DNA from: an uncultured Dorea sp.
Lineage (GTDB): Bacteria; Bacillota; Clostridia; Lachnospirales; Lachnospiraceae
Assembly (NCBI GenBank): GCA_910577685.1
Contig: CAJTOH010000019.1
Span: 11,747 to 75,746, forward strand
Direction: 5' to 3'
Length of the DNA stretch: 64,000 nt
The position numbers were made by a program, and so were the translations under genes. Under the pieces are notes generated by a model. It ran no database searches, was not told where the DNA came from, and was given only the letters and a program-made list of their open reading frames with translations. Numbering within the stretch: position 1 is the stretch's first letter; each line of letters opens with the position of its first letter. This document shows, piece by piece, positions 51,035 to 59,958 of the stretch.

Positions 51035-51069
51035 TGTATAATTGTATACAATTATACATTTCTTGTCAA
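51035..51069 (-). promoter_or_regulatory. Promoter with perfect 24-bp palindromic operator for the citrate operon
   Basis: On the minus strand TTGACA (51069-51064) and TACAAT (51046-51041) are spaced 17 bp. A perfect palindrome of 24 bp, TGTATAATTGTA followed by its reverse complement, covers 51035-51058 and therefore the spacer and -10. Its centre TTGTATACAA is a typical operator core of FadR/FCD-type GntR regulators. The GntR gene of the same operon is the likely ligand-responsive repressor. Confidence 0.8.
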
Positions 51070-51342
51070 GAGAAATATTTCCAGATTTTCGATATATCAA
51101 TATCGCAAAATACTGTATCTGCACCTGGATTGATGAAAGCAGAGGAACAATTCGGACCAAAGAAAAATATCATTCAAAGCTAACAAGAAAAAAAGAATAT
51201 TCCTACAATTATGAACAAAAAAATCTATTCTAAATTTATGTGAACGAAATAACAGCAACCTCCTCATGGATCGCATAAATTCACATTTCTATATCAAAAT
51301 AGCAGTCGAAAATAAAATCCACTGTAAAATAAATAATATATA
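51070..51342. other. AT-rich intergenic stretch without recognisable gene
   Basis: About 270 bp between the citrate operon promoter and the ilvA terminator. It has long A-runs and a 63-codon plus-strand open frame with poor codon character and no ribosome-binding site. I see no RNA structure or conserved gene; the composition is clearly more AT-rich than the neighbours. Confidence 0.5.
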
Positions 51343-51373
51343 GCGGAGGGCATCCATTACTGAATCCCCTCCG
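51343..51373 (-). terminator. Terminator-like hairpin after ilvA
   Basis: GCGGAGGG at the left arm (51342-51349) pairs with CCCTCCG (51367-51373), followed on the minus strand by an AT-rich stretch with scattered T residues. Confidence 0.65.
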
Positions 51374-51399
51374 ATCACACACTACCGGCTATTTCAAAC

Positions 51400-52614
51400 T
51401 TAGTATAACTTCGCCCCAATCTCCCTCGGACGGAATCCCTCGTTCTCCAAAGCCTTCATAATCTCATTCTTATGCTCCGTCCCGAACGCCTCCATAGTGA
51501 TACGAAGCTCCACAGCCGCGTTCCGGTTGGTGCTGACAAACTGGTTATGTTCCAGCTTAATTACATTTCCCTGCGCATCCGCAATCGTAGCCGCAACCCG
51601 AACCAGCTCTCCCGGCTTATCCGGAAGCAGCACGGATACTGAGAAGATCCGATCCCGCTGAATCAACCCATGCTGTACAATGGAAGACATGGTAATCACA
51701 TCCATATTGCCGCCGCTTAAGATCGCCACAGCCTTCTTACCTTTCAAGTCAAGCTGCTTTAGAGCCGCAACCGTCAGAAGCCCGGAATTTTCCACAACCA
51801 TCTTATGGTTCTCCACCAGATCAAGGAACGCTCCAATCAGCTCGTCGTCCTCCACCGTCAGCATCCGGTCAATATTCTCCTTGGCATACGGGAAAATCTT
51901 CTCGCCCACCCGCTTGACCGCAGTGCCGTCCGCAATCGTATTGGCGCTGTCAAGCGTGACCGGCTCCCCGGAAGCCAGAGCCGTCGTCATGCTCGCCGCC
52001 TGAGACGGCTCCACCCCGATAACCTGAATCTTAGGATTCAGCATCTTAGCCAGCGTAGCCACTCCCGTAACCAATCCGCCGCCTCCAACGGGAGCCAGAA
52101 TATAATCCACGGTCGGCAGTTCCTGCACGATCTCCATTGCAATCGACCCCTGCCCGGTGGCAATATCCAGGTCGTCAAAAGGATGGACGAAGGTATACCC
52201 CTTCTCATCCGCCAGTTTCAGCGCATACTCGCACGCATCGTCATACACGTCCCCATGGAGGATTACTTCCGCTCCGTAATTCTTCGTTCGGTTCACCTTA
52301 ATCAACGGCGTTACCGTGGGCATGACGATAATCACCTTACAGCCAAATTTCTGCGCCGCATAGGCAACGCCCTGGGCATGGTTCCCTGCAGAAGCCGTAA
52401 TCAGCCCTTTTGCCCTCGCTTCCTCGCTCATTGTACTGATCTTATAATAAGCGCCCCGCACCTTATACGCGCCGGTCTCCTGCATATTCTCCGGTTTCAG
52501 GTAGATCCGTCCGCCTGTCTCGCGGCTCAGATATTCGCTGAAGACTAACTTAGTCGGATTCGTAACATTCTTCACAAGCTCGCTGGCCTGTTCAAATTTT
52601 TCAAGCGTAAACAT
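51400..52614 (-). CDS. ilvA: Threonine ammonia-lyase with ACT domain
   Basis: PLP-dependent conversion of threonine to 2-oxobutyrate. The 404-residue protein has the PLP Lys in ENMQETGAYKVRGAYYKI, the Gly-rich phosphate loop VGGGGLVTGVA, and a C-terminal ACT domain (FSVSVLLPDKPGELVRVAATIA). The single short ACT-type regulatory domain places it with TdcB/short IlvA forms. GGAGGAAAG precedes the ATG. It follows ftsY by 31 bp and may be cotranscribed with it. Biosynthetic or catabolic role cannot be told from sequence. Confidence 0.92.
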   Translation of the reverse strand: MFTLEKFEQASELVKNVTNPTKLVFSEYLSRETGGRIYLKPENMQETGAYKVRGAYYKISTMSEEARAKGLITASAGNHAQGVAYAAQKFGCKVIIVMPTVTPLIKVNRTKNYGAEVILHGDVYDDACEYALKLADEKGYTFVHPFDDLDIATGQGSIAMEIVQELPTVDYILAPVGGGGLVTGVATLAKMLNPKIQVIGVEPSQAASMTTALASGEPVTLDSANTIADGTAVKRVGEKIFPYAKENIDRMLTVEDDELIGAFLDLVENHKMVVENSGLLTVAALKQLDLKGKKAVAILSGGNMDVITMSSIVQHGLIQRDRIFSVSVLLPDKPGELVRVAATIADAQGNVIKLEHNQFVSTNRNAAVELRITMEAFGTEHKNEIMKALENEGFRPREIGAKLY

Positions 52615-52645
52615 ACATCTTTCCTCCTATATATGATTGTCAAAC

Positions 52646-53602
52646 TCAGAAATTCTCCCCTTCTGCCCCATCCCCGGACGTGAACAACGCCCGGACAAAT
52701 GTATCCGCATCAAACTTCTGCAGGTCGTCGATCGACTCCCCGACGCCGATATACTTCACAGGAATCCCAAGCTCCGCATGGATCGCCACGGCAATGCCGC
52801 CTTTCGCAGTCCCGTCCATCTTCGTAAGGACAATCCCCGTAATATCCGCAGCCTCGTTAAACTCCTTCGCCTGCTGTAGCGCATTCTGCCCCGTAGTAGC
52901 ATCCAGTACCACCAATGTCTCCCTGTACGCCTCCGGGAATTCCCGGTCAATGATCCGGTTCATCTTCTTTAGTTCTTCCATCAGGTTCTTCTTATTATGA
53001 AGCCTGCCCGCCGTATCGCACAGCAGCACATCCGCATGCCTCGCCTTTGCGGAAGCAACTGCGTCGTATACCACGGAAGCCGGATCCGATCCTTCCTGCC
53101 CGCCGATCAGATCCGCTTGGGCGCGGTTGGCCCACTCCTTTAGCTGCTCTCCCGCCGCCGCGCGGAACGTATCCGCCGCCGCAAGCACCACCTTCTTATT
53201 CTGCGCCTTTAATTTCCCGGCAAGCTTTCCGATCGTAGTCGTCTTCCCGACGCCGTTTACCCCGATCACCAGAACCACGGACGTCTTCTCCTCGAATTCA
53301 TATGCCGTCTCGCCCACGTCCATCTGTTCCTTGATGCTCTCTATCAAAAGCTCCCGGCACTGCATAGGCTCCTTGATACGCTGCGCCTTCACCTTCGCTT
53401 TCAGGTCGTCCAGGATATCGTAGGTCGCCTGCACCCCCAAGTCCCCCATAATCAGGACTTCCTCAAGCTCCTCGTAAAAATCGTCGTCAATATGGGAAAA
53501 ACCGTTAAAAATACTGTCCATTCCGGACACAATATTATCCCTCGTCTTTCCAAGCCCCTGAACCAGACGCTTAAAAAAACCAACCTTCTCCTCAGCCATC
53601 AC
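52646..53602 (-). CDS. ftsY: Signal recognition particle receptor FtsY
   Basis: The SRP docking GTPase that delivers nascent membrane proteins to the translocon. The 318-residue protein has an N domain (residues 1-110) and the NG GTPase core: GVNGVGKTTTIGKLAGKL (P-loop), DTFRAAAGEQLKEW, DTAGRLHNKKNL and TKMDGTAKGG, ending GVGESIDDLQKFDADTFV. There is no long acidic A domain, as usual for Gram-positives. smc-ftsY adjacency is conserved widely. Confidence 0.96.
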   Translation of the reverse strand: MMAEEKVGFFKRLVQGLGKTRDNIVSGMDSIFNGFSHIDDDFYEELEEVLIMGDLGVQATYDILDDLKAKVKAQRIKEPMQCRELLIESIKEQMDVGETAYEFEEKTSVVLVIGVNGVGKTTTIGKLAGKLKAQNKKVVLAAADTFRAAAGEQLKEWANRAQADLIGGQEGSDPASVVYDAVASAKARHADVLLCDTAGRLHNKKNLMEELKKMNRIIDREFPEAYRETLVVLDATTGQNALQQAKEFNEAADITGIVLTKMDGTAKGGIAVAIHAELGIPVKYIGVGESIDDLQKFDADTFVRALFTSGDGAEGENF

Positions 53603-53647
53603 GGCCTCCTTCCTACATCACTTCTTGATCACGCGTCCCTCCTGAGA

Positions 53648-56600
53648 TCACGCATCCAACGCGTCCTCCAACAGGCTGACGGACACCAGCGTAGAGATTC
53701 CCTTCTCCTGCATCGTAATCCCATACAGCCTGTCGGCCGCCGTCATCGTACCCCTTCTATGGGTGATCACAATAAACTGCGTACTCTTCGTCAGCTTATG
53801 CAGGTAACCCGCGAACCTGACTACGTTATTATCATCCAGCGCCGCCTCGATCTCATCTAACAGACAGAAGGGCGACGGTTTTAGGTTCTGGATAGCAAAC
53901 AGCAAAGAGATTGCCGTCAGGGCCTTCTCCCCGCCGGAAAGCTGCATCATATTCTGCAGCTTCTTCCCCGGCGGCTGGGCAATAATCCTGACGCCTGCCT
54001 CAAGGATATCCTCATCCTCCATCAGCTCCAGAGTACCCTTACCTCCGCCGAACAGCTCCTTGAACACTTGGTCAAACTCACTGGCAATCCGCGCAAACTG
54101 TTCCCTGAACTGCTTGCGCATCGCTGCGTCCAGCTCCTCTATAATCTGCTCCAGCGTCGCCTCTGCCTCCACCAGATCGTCATGCTGTCCCTTAAGGAAC
54201 TCATACCGGTCAGAGACGCTCTTAAACTCTTCAATGGCATTGACATTAACATTCCCAAGTCCCCGGATCTCTCCCTTAAGCTCCTGAATCCGCCGCTTCA
54301 TCTTCGCCAGATCCGTAAGGTTCTCATCCCTCAGCTCCTTCGCCCGGATTAAAGTAATCTCATACTCCTCCCACATATAGCTGATCTGCTTCTCCGAAGC
54401 CGACTCAAAATTCTCCTTCTGGCTCTCAAGACGGAAAATCTCCTTGTCCAGATCTCCCATATGCTTCGACAGCTCTTCACGCTTCGCCAGGAAATCCTTG
54501 TGCTTCTGGTTCAGTTCCTCGCGCTCTTTCTTAAACCGTTCGATCTCCTCCTGAATCTCCGTAAACAATTCTCCGGAATTCTCTATGGTTGTCCTAAGTT
54601 CGCCGATCTGCCTTTCCTTCTCCTCAATCTCCTTAGAAGTGCCGCCCTTATTCTTCTGCAGCTCCTCAAGTTCGTCCTGAAACTTCCCGATCTCCTCCCG
54701 GATACGGTTCTCATTCTCATCGACGAACGTAAACTTCTGCTCCAGACTTGCGAACTCCAGATGAATCTCTTCTGTCTGCTTCACCTTCTGCGCCTCTTCC
54801 TCATGCCCCGCATCCAGAAGCTTCTGTTCTTGCTCAATCTTTTTTGTCAGCTCCTCTTCCAGCCTCTCCGAAGTATCCAGCTCCACGCTGATGGACTCCT
54901 GATTATCGGCAATATCCGTAATCTGGTCATCCAGCTTCTTTGCCTCCTCGCCCATATTCTCGGCAAGCTCTCTGACATTCCTGATCTTTGCAGACGCCTG
55001 ATCCATATTCATCTTCGCCGTATTCTGGATAACGTAAGCCTTCTGAAGCTCGGCGCTGATTCCGTCCATTTTCTCATAATAACCGGCCCGCTCCTTCCGA
55101 AGCAAGTCCGAAGACGCCTCAACCTCGTCCATCTCACGCTTCAGCTGCCTGACCGTCCGTTCAAACTCCTCCATCTCTCGCCTTCTGCTGAGCAGATTAC
55201 TGGAATTCTTAAACGCTCCTCCCGTCATGGAACCGCCCGGATTAATCAGCTCTCCCTCAAGGGTTACAATCCGGATGGACTGGTTGTATTTCTTCGCAAT
55301 GGCAAGCCCGTGGTCAATATGCCTGACCACCAGCGTCCTGCCCAGCAGATTGTCCGCCAGCGTCCGGTACTTTTCCTCAGCCTGTACCAGAGAATTGGCA
55401 GTTCCCACCACCCCGGGCTCCTTAAGCGCCTCAGCCTTGATACTTCCCGCATAAGAGCGGATATTCGTAAGGGGAAGAAAGGTTGCCCGCCCAAACCGGT
55501 TCTTCTTAAGGAATCCGATCATCCGTTTCGCCGTCTCGTCATCCGAAGTCACAATATTCTGGATATTTCCGCCAAGAGCCGTCTCAACGGCGATCTCATA
55601 ATCCTTCTCCACCTTGATCAGATCCGCAACCACGCCGAGAATCCCCTTCTCCTTCCCTCTGCAGTCCATGACCTTCCGGATACTGTTCCCATACCCGTCA
55701 TACCGTTCCGTAAGATTCTTTAACGACTCCAAACGGGACTCCTCCCGGTGGTATGCCGTCTGACCGATCCTAAACTGCTCCGTCTGCTTCGCCAACTGCT
55801 CCTGCAGCAGGGCAATCTTCTCTTCATACTGATCATTCTCTTTGGACAACTCGATAATCTTCCCGGAAATCTCCTCAAGTTCCTTCTGGTATCCAAGAAG
55901 CTTCCGGCACTGAATCTCTTCTTCTTCCCTCGCCTCGATGATCTGACGGTTCATCCCCGCCCTGCGGACTTGGATCTGTTCCAGCATCGTGTCATACTTC
56001 TGGATCTTCGCCTTGGTAGACGCCCTGTTATTCAGAATCTCCATAATCTCTGTCTTATGCTGGTCCACGGACGCCGTAACCGCGGCAATCCGCGACTGCA
56101 CCTCGAACAACTCCGCCTTCGCCTGATTCTCAAGCCTAGTCTGTTCATCGATCTGCCGTTTCAGTTCCTCCTCCTCACGGCCCAGCTCCCGCAGCTGGCT
56201 CTCGCGGACCCCCACCTCGGAAGCAATCGTTCTGGCACGCTGGTCATAATGGGCGTCGTTCATATGCATACTGTTGATCTGCTCCTTCAACAGCTCGATC
56301 TGGTTCTCCAACTGCTGCTTTAACAGATTCGTCTCGTTGAGCTGTCCCTTCGCCTTCTCAATCGCCCCGTCGATCCCGTCGACCTGCTCCTCCACCGTCT
56401 CGTACTCCGTCTTCATATCGTCGTACCGCCGGCTCGCCTCTTCAAGCTCAGTCTTGGCAAGGTCCAGTTTACCGGTAATGCTATTCACCTGCTCTTCCAG
56501 ACGCTCCGTCTCCAGCAAGAACATATTGATATCGTAAGTCTTAAGCTCTTCCTTCTTCTTTAAATACTCTCTTGCCGTCTCCGCCTGACGCTCAAGGGGG

Positions 56601-57208
56601 CCTACCTGCTTCTCAAGCTCGGCCAAGATGTCATTAACCCGCAGAAGATTCTGGCGTTCCTCCTCCAGCTTCTTCACCGACATATTCTTCCGGCGCTTGA
56701 ATTTCACGATCCCCGCCGCCTCGTCAAACAGCTCCCGCCGTTCCTCCGGTTTTCCGCTCAAGATCCTGTCAATCTGTCCCTGCCCGATGATGGAATACCC
56801 TTCTTTACCGATACCCGTATCATAGAACAGCTCATTAACATCTTTAAGCCGGCATGCGCTGCCATTAATCAGGTACTCGCTCTCCCCCGACCGATACAGC
56901 TTTCTCGTCACGGTAACCTCTTCAAAATCTATGGAGAGCTGATGATCGGCATTATCCAGCGTGATTGCGACCGACGCATAGCTTAAGGGTTTACGGTTCT
57001 CCGTTCCCGAAAAGATCACGTCCTGCATGGTGCCTCCCCTAAGCTGCTTGACCCTCTGCTCGCCCAAAACCCACCGCACGGCGTCCGCAACATTGCTCTT
57101 ACCGCTTCCGTTAGGCCCTACGATCCCCGTGATCCCATTATGGAAATCGAATTTAATCTTATGTGCAAACGACTTGAAGCCCTGCACTTCAATACTCTTT
57201 AGATACAT
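53648..57208 (-). CDS. smc: Chromosome partition protein SMC
   Basis: A 1186-residue condensin ATPase that organises and separates chromosomes with ScpA and ScpB. Walker A is GPNGSGKSNVADAVRWVLGEQ (first residues shown to 20), coiled coils run about 165-500 and 680-1020, and the hinge lies at about 515-635 (GVVADLIKVEKDYEIAVETALG). The C-terminal head has LSGGEKALTAISLLFAI (signature) and CLLDEIEAALDDNNV (Walker B). It starts 7 bp after rnc and precedes ftsY, the standard order. Confidence 0.97.
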   Translation of the reverse strand: MYLKSIEVQGFKSFAHKIKFDFHNGITGIVGPNGSGKSNVADAVRWVLGEQRVKQLRGGTMQDVIFSGTENRKPLSYASVAITLDNADHQLSIDFEEVTVTRKLYRSGESEYLINGSACRLKDVNELFYDTGIGKEGYSIIGQGQIDRILSGKPEERRELFDEAAGIVKFKRRKNMSVKKLEEERQNLLRVNDILAELEKQVGPLERQAETAREYLKKKEELKTYDINMFLLETERLEEQVNSITGKLDLAKTELEEASRRYDDMKTEYETVEEQVDGIDGAIEKAKGQLNETNLLKQQLENQIELLKEQINSMHMNDAHYDQRARTIASEVGVRESQLRELGREEEELKRQIDEQTRLENQAKAELFEVQSRIAAVTASVDQHKTEIMEILNNRASTKAKIQKYDTMLEQIQVRRAGMNRQIIEAREEEEIQCRKLLGYQKELEEISGKIIELSKENDQYEEKIALLQEQLAKQTEQFRIGQTAYHREESRLESLKNLTERYDGYGNSIRKVMDCRGKEKGILGVVADLIKVEKDYEIAVETALGGNIQNIVTSDDETAKRMIGFLKKNRFGRATFLPLTNIRSYAGSIKAEALKEPGVVGTANSLVQAEEKYRTLADNLLGRTLVVRHIDHGLAIAKKYNQSIRIVTLEGELINPGGSMTGGAFKNSSNLLSRRREMEEFERTVRQLKREMDEVEASSDLLRKERAGYYEKMDGISAELQKAYVIQNTAKMNMDQASAKIRNVRELAENMGEEAKKLDDQITDIADNQESISVELDTSERLEEELTKKIEQEQKLLDAGHEEEAQKVKQTEEIHLEFASLEQKFTFVDENENRIREEIGKFQDELEELQKNKGGTSKEIEEKERQIGELRTTIENSGELFTEIQEEIERFKKEREELNQKHKDFLAKREELSKHMGDLDKEIFRLESQKENFESASEKQISYMWEEYEITLIRAKELRDENLTDLAKMKRRIQELKGEIRGLGNVNVNAIEEFKSVSDRYEFLKGQHDDLVEAEATLEQIIEELDAAMRKQFREQFARIASEFDQVFKELFGGGKGTLELMEDEDILEAGVRIIAQPPGKKLQNMMQLSGGEKALTAISLLFAIQNLKPSPFCLLDEIEAALDDNNVVRFAGYLHKLTKSTQFIVITHRRGTMTAADRLYGITMQEKGISTLVSVSLLEDALDA

Positions 57209-57215
57209 TCTCCAC

Positions 57216-57911
57216 CTACTTTATATTCATACTGCGAAGCTTAAGGATACTCTGGTAAGCCGCCACCTGTTCCGCCCCTTTCTTCGTGCGTCCCACGCCG
57301 ACGCCGTACTCCTTATCCCCGATCATCACAGACACATGGAAGGACTTATCATGATCCGGCCCTTCCTCTCCCACCAGATGGTAAGTGATCGGCTCCTTGG
57401 AATTCGCCTGCACGATCTCCTGCAAGATAGTCTTGCTATCAAAAAAGAGCGTCTTATTCTCAAGGTCATTCAGAATAAAACGATGGATAAACTCTTTCGC
57501 ATTAGCAAACCCACCATCCATATAAATCGACCCGATCAGCGCCTCCAGCGCGTCCGAGGTAATCGAATCCCGTTTCCTGCCTCCGGTCGCATCCTCCCCT
57601 TTTCCAAGCAGCAGGTACCTGCCAAGTTCCAGGTCTTTCGCGCAGAACGCAAGGGCCGGTTCGCAGACCATGCTCGCCCTCGTCTTGGTCAGCTCCCCCT
57701 CCGGCATCTGCTCATGTTCAAAGAACAGGAATTCACTGCATACCAGTTCCAGCACGGCGTCCCCCAGAAATTCCAGACGCTCGTTACACTCATGCTTGGA
57801 TAAATGCTTCTCATTCGCATAGGAACTATGGATCATCGCCTGCCTAAGCAGCTCAAAATCCTTAAATTTATAACCTATCTTACTTTCCAATATCTTTAAT
57901 TCCTGATTCAT
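57216..57911 (-). CDS. rnc: Ribonuclease III
   Basis: Double-stranded RNA endonuclease for rRNA processing and mRNA decay. The 231-residue protein has the catalytic signature ERLEFLGDAVLELV (Glu, Asp) and, after a linker, the metal-binding DALEALIGSIYMDGG; the C-terminal dsRBD reads DSKTILQEIVQANSKEPITY and GRTKKGAEQVAAYQSILKL. It lies between acpP (separated by a terminator) and smc. Confidence 0.97.
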   Translation of the reverse strand: MNQELKILESKIGYKFKDFELLRQAMIHSSYANEKHLSKHECNERLEFLGDAVLELVCSEFLFFEHEQMPEGELTKTRASMVCEPALAFCAKDLELGRYLLLGKGEDATGGRKRDSITSDALEALIGSIYMDGGFANAKEFIHRFILNDLENKTLFFDSKTILQEIVQANSKEPITYHLVGEEGPDHDKSFHVSVMIGDKEYGVGVGRTKKGAEQVAAYQSILKLRSMNIK

Positions 57912-57938
57912 TCTATCGCCTCACAAACCTGAAAAACG

Positions 57939-57960
57939 AAAAAGCCCTACCGGGCTTTTT
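57939..57960 (-). terminator. Terminator between acpP and rnc
   Basis: AAAAAGCCC and GGGCTTTTT form a 9-bp stem with loop TACC. On the minus strand it would release or reduce acpP transcripts before rnc, allowing high acpP and lower rnc-smc-ftsY expression. Confidence 0.92.
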
Positions 57961-57976
57961 CTTCCATATCCATTGC

Positions 57977-58210
57977 CTAGTTATTCGTCGCATTCTTAAT
58001 CTGCTCTACCGCATCTCCTACCGTAACGATCTTCTCTGCCTCTTCATTGTCAATCTCGATATCATAAGTCTCCTCTATCCCCATAATGATCTGAAAGATG
58101 TCCAGAGAATCCGCCCCCAGGTCATCCACGAAAGTTGTGTCTTCCGTAATCTCGTCTGCATTCACATTCAAAACATCTGCTATAATCTCTTTCAACTTTT
58201 CAAATTCCAT
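57977..58210 (-). CDS. acpP: Acyl carrier protein
   Basis: The 77-residue acidic carrier for fatty acid synthesis. VDDLGADSLDIFQIIMGIEE contains Ser35, the phosphopantetheine attachment site in the DSL motif. It lies between plsX and rnc, a common order, although fabD and fabG are missing between them. Confidence 0.95.
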   Translation of the reverse strand: MEFEKLKEIIADVLNVNADEITEDTTFVDDLGADSLDIFQIIMGIEETYDIEIDNEEAEKIVTVGDAVEQIKNATNN

Positions 58211-58260
58211 ACCATCTCTTCTCCTTTTCTGTTAATCATTTTCTAAAAAACAATGTTCTT

Positions 58261-59283
58261 CTATTCAGCGGATACAGTATCCGTTTGAATACACTCTCTG
58301 ATCTTCTCGTTGATCCTCTGTCTCTTAAAGGTTACGCATTGGAGCAGCGTATTTTTGACCTCTTTCGCCTTCGCACTTCCGTGGGTCTTCACTACCAAGC
58401 CGTTAAGCCCCAGAAGCGGCGCACCGCCGTATTCACTGGCATCAAATGCCTTAAGAGTCTGCTTAAGCGCAGGTTTGATGAGCAGCGCGCCGATCTTGCT
58501 CCTCAAGGTAGACATCAGCCCCTCCTTCACCTTGCTGATCAGGACCGCGCCGACCCCCTCGTACAGCTTCAGGATAATATTTCCCGAAAATGCCTCGCAG
58601 ACCACCACATCCACCTGGCCGTGGGGAATCTCCCGCGCCTCCACGCTTCCGGTGAAATGAATCTCCCTCAACTCCTTCAAAAGCGGAAACGTCTCCTTGA
58701 CTAGCGCATTTCCCTTCTCTTCCTCCGCGCCGATATTGACGATCCCCACCTTCGGACTCTTCACCCCAAGGACATGCTCCATGTAGATCGAACCCATCTT
58801 GGCAAACTGAACCAGATGGGAAGCCCTCGCATCCACGTTGGCGCCGCAGTCAAGCAGCAGGGATACTCCCTTCTTAGTCGGGATCAGCGATGCAAGGGGA
58901 GGACGTTCCACACCCTTGATACGCCCCACCAGCGTCTGCCCGCCGACTAAGATAGCGCCGGAGCTTCCGGCCGACACAAACGCATCCGCCTTTCCCGCCT
59001 TCACCATCTTCATGCCGACCACGATAGACGAATCCTTCTTCCTGCGGATCGCATTCACCGGCGGCTCTGCCGTCTCGATTACCTCCGAAGCATGGATCAC
59101 CTCGATCTGTTCCTTTTTAAATTGATACTTTGCAAGTTCTTTTTCAATGACCTCTTCCCGCCCGATCAGGAATACCTTCATAGCAGGCTCCTTTTGGACG
59201 GCGTCCACCGCCCCTTTCACCATCTCGGCCGGGGCATTATCCCCGCCCATGGCGTCTAACGCTATATTCGTAATCTCCGTCAT
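58261..59283 (-). CDS. plsX: Phosphate acyltransferase PlsX
   Basis: Converts acyl-ACP to acyl-phosphate for phospholipid synthesis. The 340-residue protein starts TNIALDAMGGDNAPAEMVKG, the family signature, and contains RRKKDSSIVVGMKMVKAGKADAFVSAGSSGA (in parts) and DCGANVDARASHLVQFA. ATG 59283 has AGGAGGA at good distance; an upstream start at 59334 lies in the leader hairpin and is rejected. acpP follows 50 bp downstream. Confidence 0.95.
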   Translation of the reverse strand: MTEITNIALDAMGGDNAPAEMVKGAVDAVQKEPAMKVFLIGREEVIEKELAKYQFKKEQIEVIHASEVIETAEPPVNAIRRKKDSSIVVGMKMVKAGKADAFVSAGSSGAILVGGQTLVGRIKGVERPPLASLIPTKKGVSLLLDCGANVDARASHLVQFAKMGSIYMEHVLGVKSPKVGIVNIGAEEEKGNALVKETFPLLKELREIHFTGSVEAREIPHGQVDVVVCEAFSGNIILKLYEGVGAVLISKVKEGLMSTLRSKIGALLIKPALKQTLKAFDASEYGGAPLLGLNGLVVKTHGSAKAKEVKNTLLQCVTFKRQRINEKIRECIQTDTVSAE

Positions 59284-59309
59284 CTGTATTCCTCCTGACA
59301 TTGCACGCA

Positions 59310-59371
59310 CATCGTCCATTAAATAACCAGCCATAACCAGACCTTGATAGCCATTTATTTAATCTACGATG
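59310..59371 (-). promoter_or_regulatory. Long leader hairpin in front of plsX
   Basis: CATCGT-AG-ATTAAATAA at 59371-59355 pairs with TTATTTAAT-GG-ACGATG at 59326-59310: 6 and 9 bp around a 2-base internal loop, 28-base apical loop. It lies 27 bp before the plsX start. TATAAT occurs near 59399-59394 upstream, so the hairpin should be in the transcript. Direct TCTAGT copies lie between. Function unknown; no FapR box is recognised. Confidence 0.55.
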
Positions 59372-59519
59372 CACTAGACTAATTTTACTAGACATTATAC
59401 GAAAAAGCAATACCCCATTCTGCCCAAGATGTAAAAACATAGTTCAGAAATTATATGATTTTAGATAGAATTGTATGAACGTTTGTGGTAAAATAACGAC
59501 AACGAACGGAGGTGTACCT

Positions 59520-59843
59520 ATGCCATTTACTGAAATATGCATTTTTCAAGTCAAACCGCAAAAGATTGAAGAATTTGAAACGCTTATGCTTGAAGCAAAA
59601 AGCTTCTTAGAGAAACAGGAAGGGCTTCTTATGCTCCGGCTGGTCAAAAGAGTTAAGGAAGGGCTTCCCCCTCTCAAAATCAACCGGATCGTAAAGAGCG
59701 TCAAATACATGCTTTACTGGGAATTCGATACCAAAGAAAGTTACGGAGCTGCGCAGAAGAACCTTTACGGCTCCTATTGGAAGTCTATAGAAAAGTGCCT
59801 GATCGTTCCCCACGATAAATACTTAGGGGAAGTATTGTATTGA
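59520..59843 (+). CDS. Small ABM-like (dimeric alpha-beta barrel) protein
   Basis: A 107-residue protein. FTEICIFQVKPQKIEEFETLM and AKSFLEKQEGLLMLRLVKRVK resemble the antibiotic biosynthesis monooxygenase/ dimeric ferredoxin-like fold; WEFDTKESYGAAQKNLYGSYW would be the second half. GGAGGTG lies five bases before the ATG at 59520; an upstream ATG at 59475 lacks such a site. Members are heme-degrading enzymes, monooxygenases or of unknown role; no catalytic residue can be pointed out. Monocistronic, plus strand. Confidence 0.7.
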   Translation: MPFTEICIFQVKPQKIEEFETLMLEAKSFLEKQEGLLMLRLVKRVKEGLPPLKINRIVKSVKYMLYWEFDTKESYGAAQKNLYGSYWKSIEKCLIVPHDKYLGEVLY

Positions 59844-59884
59844 TGGAATCAGAATCCCGCCGATTTTCACGCAGATATGATATA

Positions 59885-59935
59885 CAAAGAAGCGCCGCAC
59901 AGTCAGACCTACTCCTCCTGTGCGGTGCCTCTTTG
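59885..59935. terminator. Convergent terminator between ABM-like and FliD-like genes
   Basis: CAAAGA and GCGCCGCACAG pair with CTGTGCGGTGC and TCTTTG, a stem of about 17 bp with one internal mismatch and a 15-base loop, lying between two convergent genes. Confidence 0.8.
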
Positions 59936-59958
59936 CTTCTCAATATAAACAGATGTAA

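Noticed and set aside
51042..51233. Plus-strand open frame of 63 codons in the AT-rich gap
   Set aside because: It starts inside the palindromic operator, has no ribosome-binding site and has random composition.
54461..55723. Long plus-strand open frame of 420 codons
   Set aside because: It lies opposite smc, has Leu/Arg-rich shadow composition and no ribosome-binding site; smc is certain.
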